DNA from: Tridacna crocea
Lineage: Eukaryota; Mollusca; Bivalvia; Cardiida; Cardiidae
Direction of reading: 5' to 3'
Assembly: GCA_943736015.1 (NCBI GenBank)
Contig: OX031069.1
Coordinates: 38,722,728 to 38,786,727 of the forward strand
DNA length: 64,000 nucleotides
Of the stretch, positions 62,531-64,000 are shown piece after piece. Within the stretch, counting starts at the first letter, position 1. Each line of letters opens with the position of its first letter. The notes under the pieces were generated by a model. That model was not told the origin of the DNA. It worked only from the letters and a program-made list of their open reading frames with translations, and did no database searches. Both the position numbers and the translations under genes were made by a program.

Positions 62531-62854
62531 TCGTTTTCTTCCCCTGGGCTATGCGATAAAGCGTTACTACAAGAAAAACAAAAGTAGATATATGAATTTT
62601 TCCGAAGAAGTTCCGGAGAATTTTGCCGGTAGAAAATTGTTTTTCAATCATAAAGATCGATGAGACGCCTTGTAGTGAAAAATGTGTGTTAGATCAATCA
62701 TGATCTCTTACCTTTGCGCTATCGGTATGTTCAACATGGTTTAACATTACTTTCTCACGTGAGTCAAGAGGTAATCCGGTTATCGGACAAGGCGTTTCGC
62801 AATCGCAACATTTTTGCACCGAAATTTTTTTTGGGCGTAGCTGAATACGCTAGC

Positions 62855-62945
62855 ATTTGACCTACTTCCTTGTATCGATACGCTGGAATGAATATATGAT
62901 GATTTGTGATTGGTCAAAAACTTAAACATGTTTATTTCGAGGTCT
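62855..62945. repeat. Rep-L fragment
   Basis: TTTGACCTACTTCCTTG, ACGCTGGAATGAATATATG and GTGATTGGTCAAAAAC. Confidence 0.5.
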
Positions 62946-62983
62946 GTTGAAGACTTTTGCTGGCACATCTATATGACGTAAAT

Positions 62984-63208
62984 ATCTAATTACCAAACGA
63001 CACAGTTTTAGGTTTGTCCAAATCGAAAGCATTTGCAGACGACAAAATAAAAGTGAAAGTTTGAAATTTGTTTTTGGACGGGTAGAAAACATTGTGGGAA
63101 AAGGAAAAAAAATGCTGGTTACAAGCATTTTCTCCTTTTCCCACTAGGTTTTCTAAAGGCTTCTTTTTCAAGGTCGTCAAAAGTAGGGATTGTGTGGTAA
63201 TGGGTTAT
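62984..63208 (+). mobile_element. Pal-A MITE
   Basis: CTAATTACCAAACGACAC to GGTAATGGGTTAT. Extra A bases in the left arm and GTTACAAGC at the centre spoil the symmetry. Confidence 0.9.
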
Positions 63209-63369
63209 ACTGCTAAACTGCAACGGTTATTTACACCGTAGCAAATGAATATGATTGGGTAATCCGAGATAATTCTTCTCTTATACTAATTGATGAATAT
63301 ATTTTAAAAACATGCTTTTGCAGAAGGGGGCTTAATATCTCCGTGATTCATCATAGCACGCAATTCATT

Positions 63370-63454
63370 ATATCGTCGGTTTACTTCCAAAACCTCGTAA
63401 CTACAGCTTGTAACAAGCTGTAGTTACGAGGTTTTGGAAGTAAACCGACGATAT
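63370..63454. mobile_element. Pal-G, perfect 41-bp arms
   Basis: ATATCGTCGGTTTACTTCC at the left and its exact complement at the right; all 41 positions pair around TAA (63411-63413). Confidence 0.97.
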
Positions 63455-63548
63455 GTTTAGGGGTCCACAAAATCGATGATGTTTTTCTAAGAATCTATTG
63501 AATCATAAGGTACGCTGGCCCTTTAACATACATAAAATCGACCAATAC

Positions 63549-63610
63549 CAAAAAGTTTCGTTCCACGTCAGCCTGTGCGGATTGTGCAGGCTGATCTTGG
63601 TCGATAAAGT
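63549..63610. mobile_element. Pal-E hairpin
   Basis: CAAAAAGTTTCGTTCCACG, TCAGCCTGTGCGG, GTGCAGGCTGATCTTGGTCG; right arm diverged. Confidence 0.7.
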
Positions 63611-63723
63611 ACATTTATTGTAATTACTGATTGGTTTTACCAAAAAATAGAGTTACTTTGAAATATGAAAATAAGTCCTGAAAGTTTGAAAAGAAACACA
63701 CTATAGGATGGTCGGGTCAATAC

Positions 63724-63917
63724 CGGAGCTCCAGATAAGAGGAATTGGTGGTTTTCTAAATCCATTATATCTCTTCGAAATCCTATGATGTGGGTACTCA
63801 TTAGAATCGTCTCATCTAGACGATTCTAATGAGTACCCAAACATAGGGTTTAGTAGAGAATAATTAATATTTTCAATCTTGAAATCAAAATCACTCCCTC
63901 TGTCGGGAGCTTTGGTC
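63724..63917. mobile_element. Pal-K foldback element
   Basis: CCGGAGCTCCAGATAAGAGG to CTGTCGGGAGCTTTGG. The hairpin 63792-63838 (GGGTACTCATTAGAATCGTC and mirror) is perfect apart from its loop. Confidence 0.85.
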
Positions 63918-64000
63918 AACACGTTTTAAAAAAAGATGCATGTTTAGTCATAAAGGTACAACATTTCGTTCAGTTCGTTTTACCTAGCAGAAATTGCACT

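Noticed and set aside
1-64000. Fossil virus copies, LTR elements or Polinton-like elements
   Set aside because: No long terminal direct repeats, primer-binding site, polymerase, integrase, capsid or envelope-like frame was recognised anywhere in the window.

Overview
The window looks like non-coding nuclear DNA from an animal, most probably a bivalve mollusc. This is inferred, not proven. The base composition is AT-rich, there are no long open reading frames, no bacterial gene layout and no rRNA or intact tRNA gene. Short palindromic elements and tRNA-derived SINEs are packed very densely. Several SINEs end in a GCGTTAAACACCA-like tail of the kind I associate with bivalve genomes. Family names below are my own, and copies were recognised by reading them against each other inside this window.

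Pal-A is about 230 bp. It is flanked by TTAA, its ends read TTAACYCWTTACC, its flank contains GTCGTCTGCAAATGC, and its central hairpin has the arm GGAGAAAATGCTGG. Strand + means the GACGAC-containing flank is on the left. Pal-B is about 229 bp with the same TTAA ends but the hairpin arm GGTGAAATTGCTCGT. Pal-C is a 68-bp hairpin with arm GATCAAGATCAGACTGCAC, sometimes with an outer TTAACCCTTTGGGTGC end. Pal-D is about 255 bp, with CAACACGCGAAAAGG ends and two hairpins. Pal-E has the hairpin arm GGTCAGCCTGCGC in more than one outer frame. Pal-F is about 195 bp, with CCGTATTCACCAACCATTC ends and arm GATTGGCTAAACC. Pal-G is an 85-bp palindrome with arm GTCGGTTTACTTC. Pal-K is about 190 bp with arm GGGTACTCATTAGAATCG. 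Rep-H, Rep-I, Rep-J, Rep-L and Rep-M are longer or partial dispersed repeats. SINE-alpha, -beta, -gamma and -delta are four tRNA-derived or SINE-tail groups.

Layout: 1-9 kb holds Pal-A, Pal-B and Pal-C copies. 9-20 kb adds microsatellites, Rep-H, and a 488-bp terminal-inverted-repeat element at 15858-16345. 21.3-24.5 kb is a large inverted repeat invaded by Pal-D. 28-39 kb contains most of the nested insertions: a SINE in Pal-A, Pal-F in a SINE, and Pal-F in Pal-C. It also has a chain of three Pal-A copies sharing their TTAA sites. 43-45 kb is a tandem and inverted array seeded by Pal-A. 45.5-46.1 kb is Rep-H split by a SINE with a 15-bp target duplication. 53-58 kb has an inverted pair of Rep-I and a terminal-inverted-repeat element with internal tandem units. 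61-62.5 kb is another chain of TTAA elements.

Coding content is minimal. Two candidate exons stand out because they lie outside the repeats and are followed by AATAAA: 49150-49407 on the minus strand and 42745-42984 on the plus strand. Neither is recognised. No transposase, reverse transcriptase, integrase, capsid or envelope reading frame was seen, so all mobile elements here look non-autonomous.

Stretches of about 300 bases or more in which I recognise nothing, beyond those listed as features: 1809-2201, 3453-3984, 4033-4468, 5167-5486, 6364-6814, 7081-7427, 9677-10035, 10696-11117, 11821-12165, 14616-14921, 16911-17228, 18360-18672, 18741-19017, 20474-20886, 22631-23290 (two tiny Pal-D-like scraps), 24621-24978, 26049-26552, 26988-27447, 27498-28042, 30404-30832, 31983-32344, 32480-32827, 36059-36460, 39096-39433 (possibly flank of the palindrome), 40236-40583, 41607-42000, 42340-42744, 48627-49149, 50125-50345, 55061-55355, 55541-55939 and 62531-62854.
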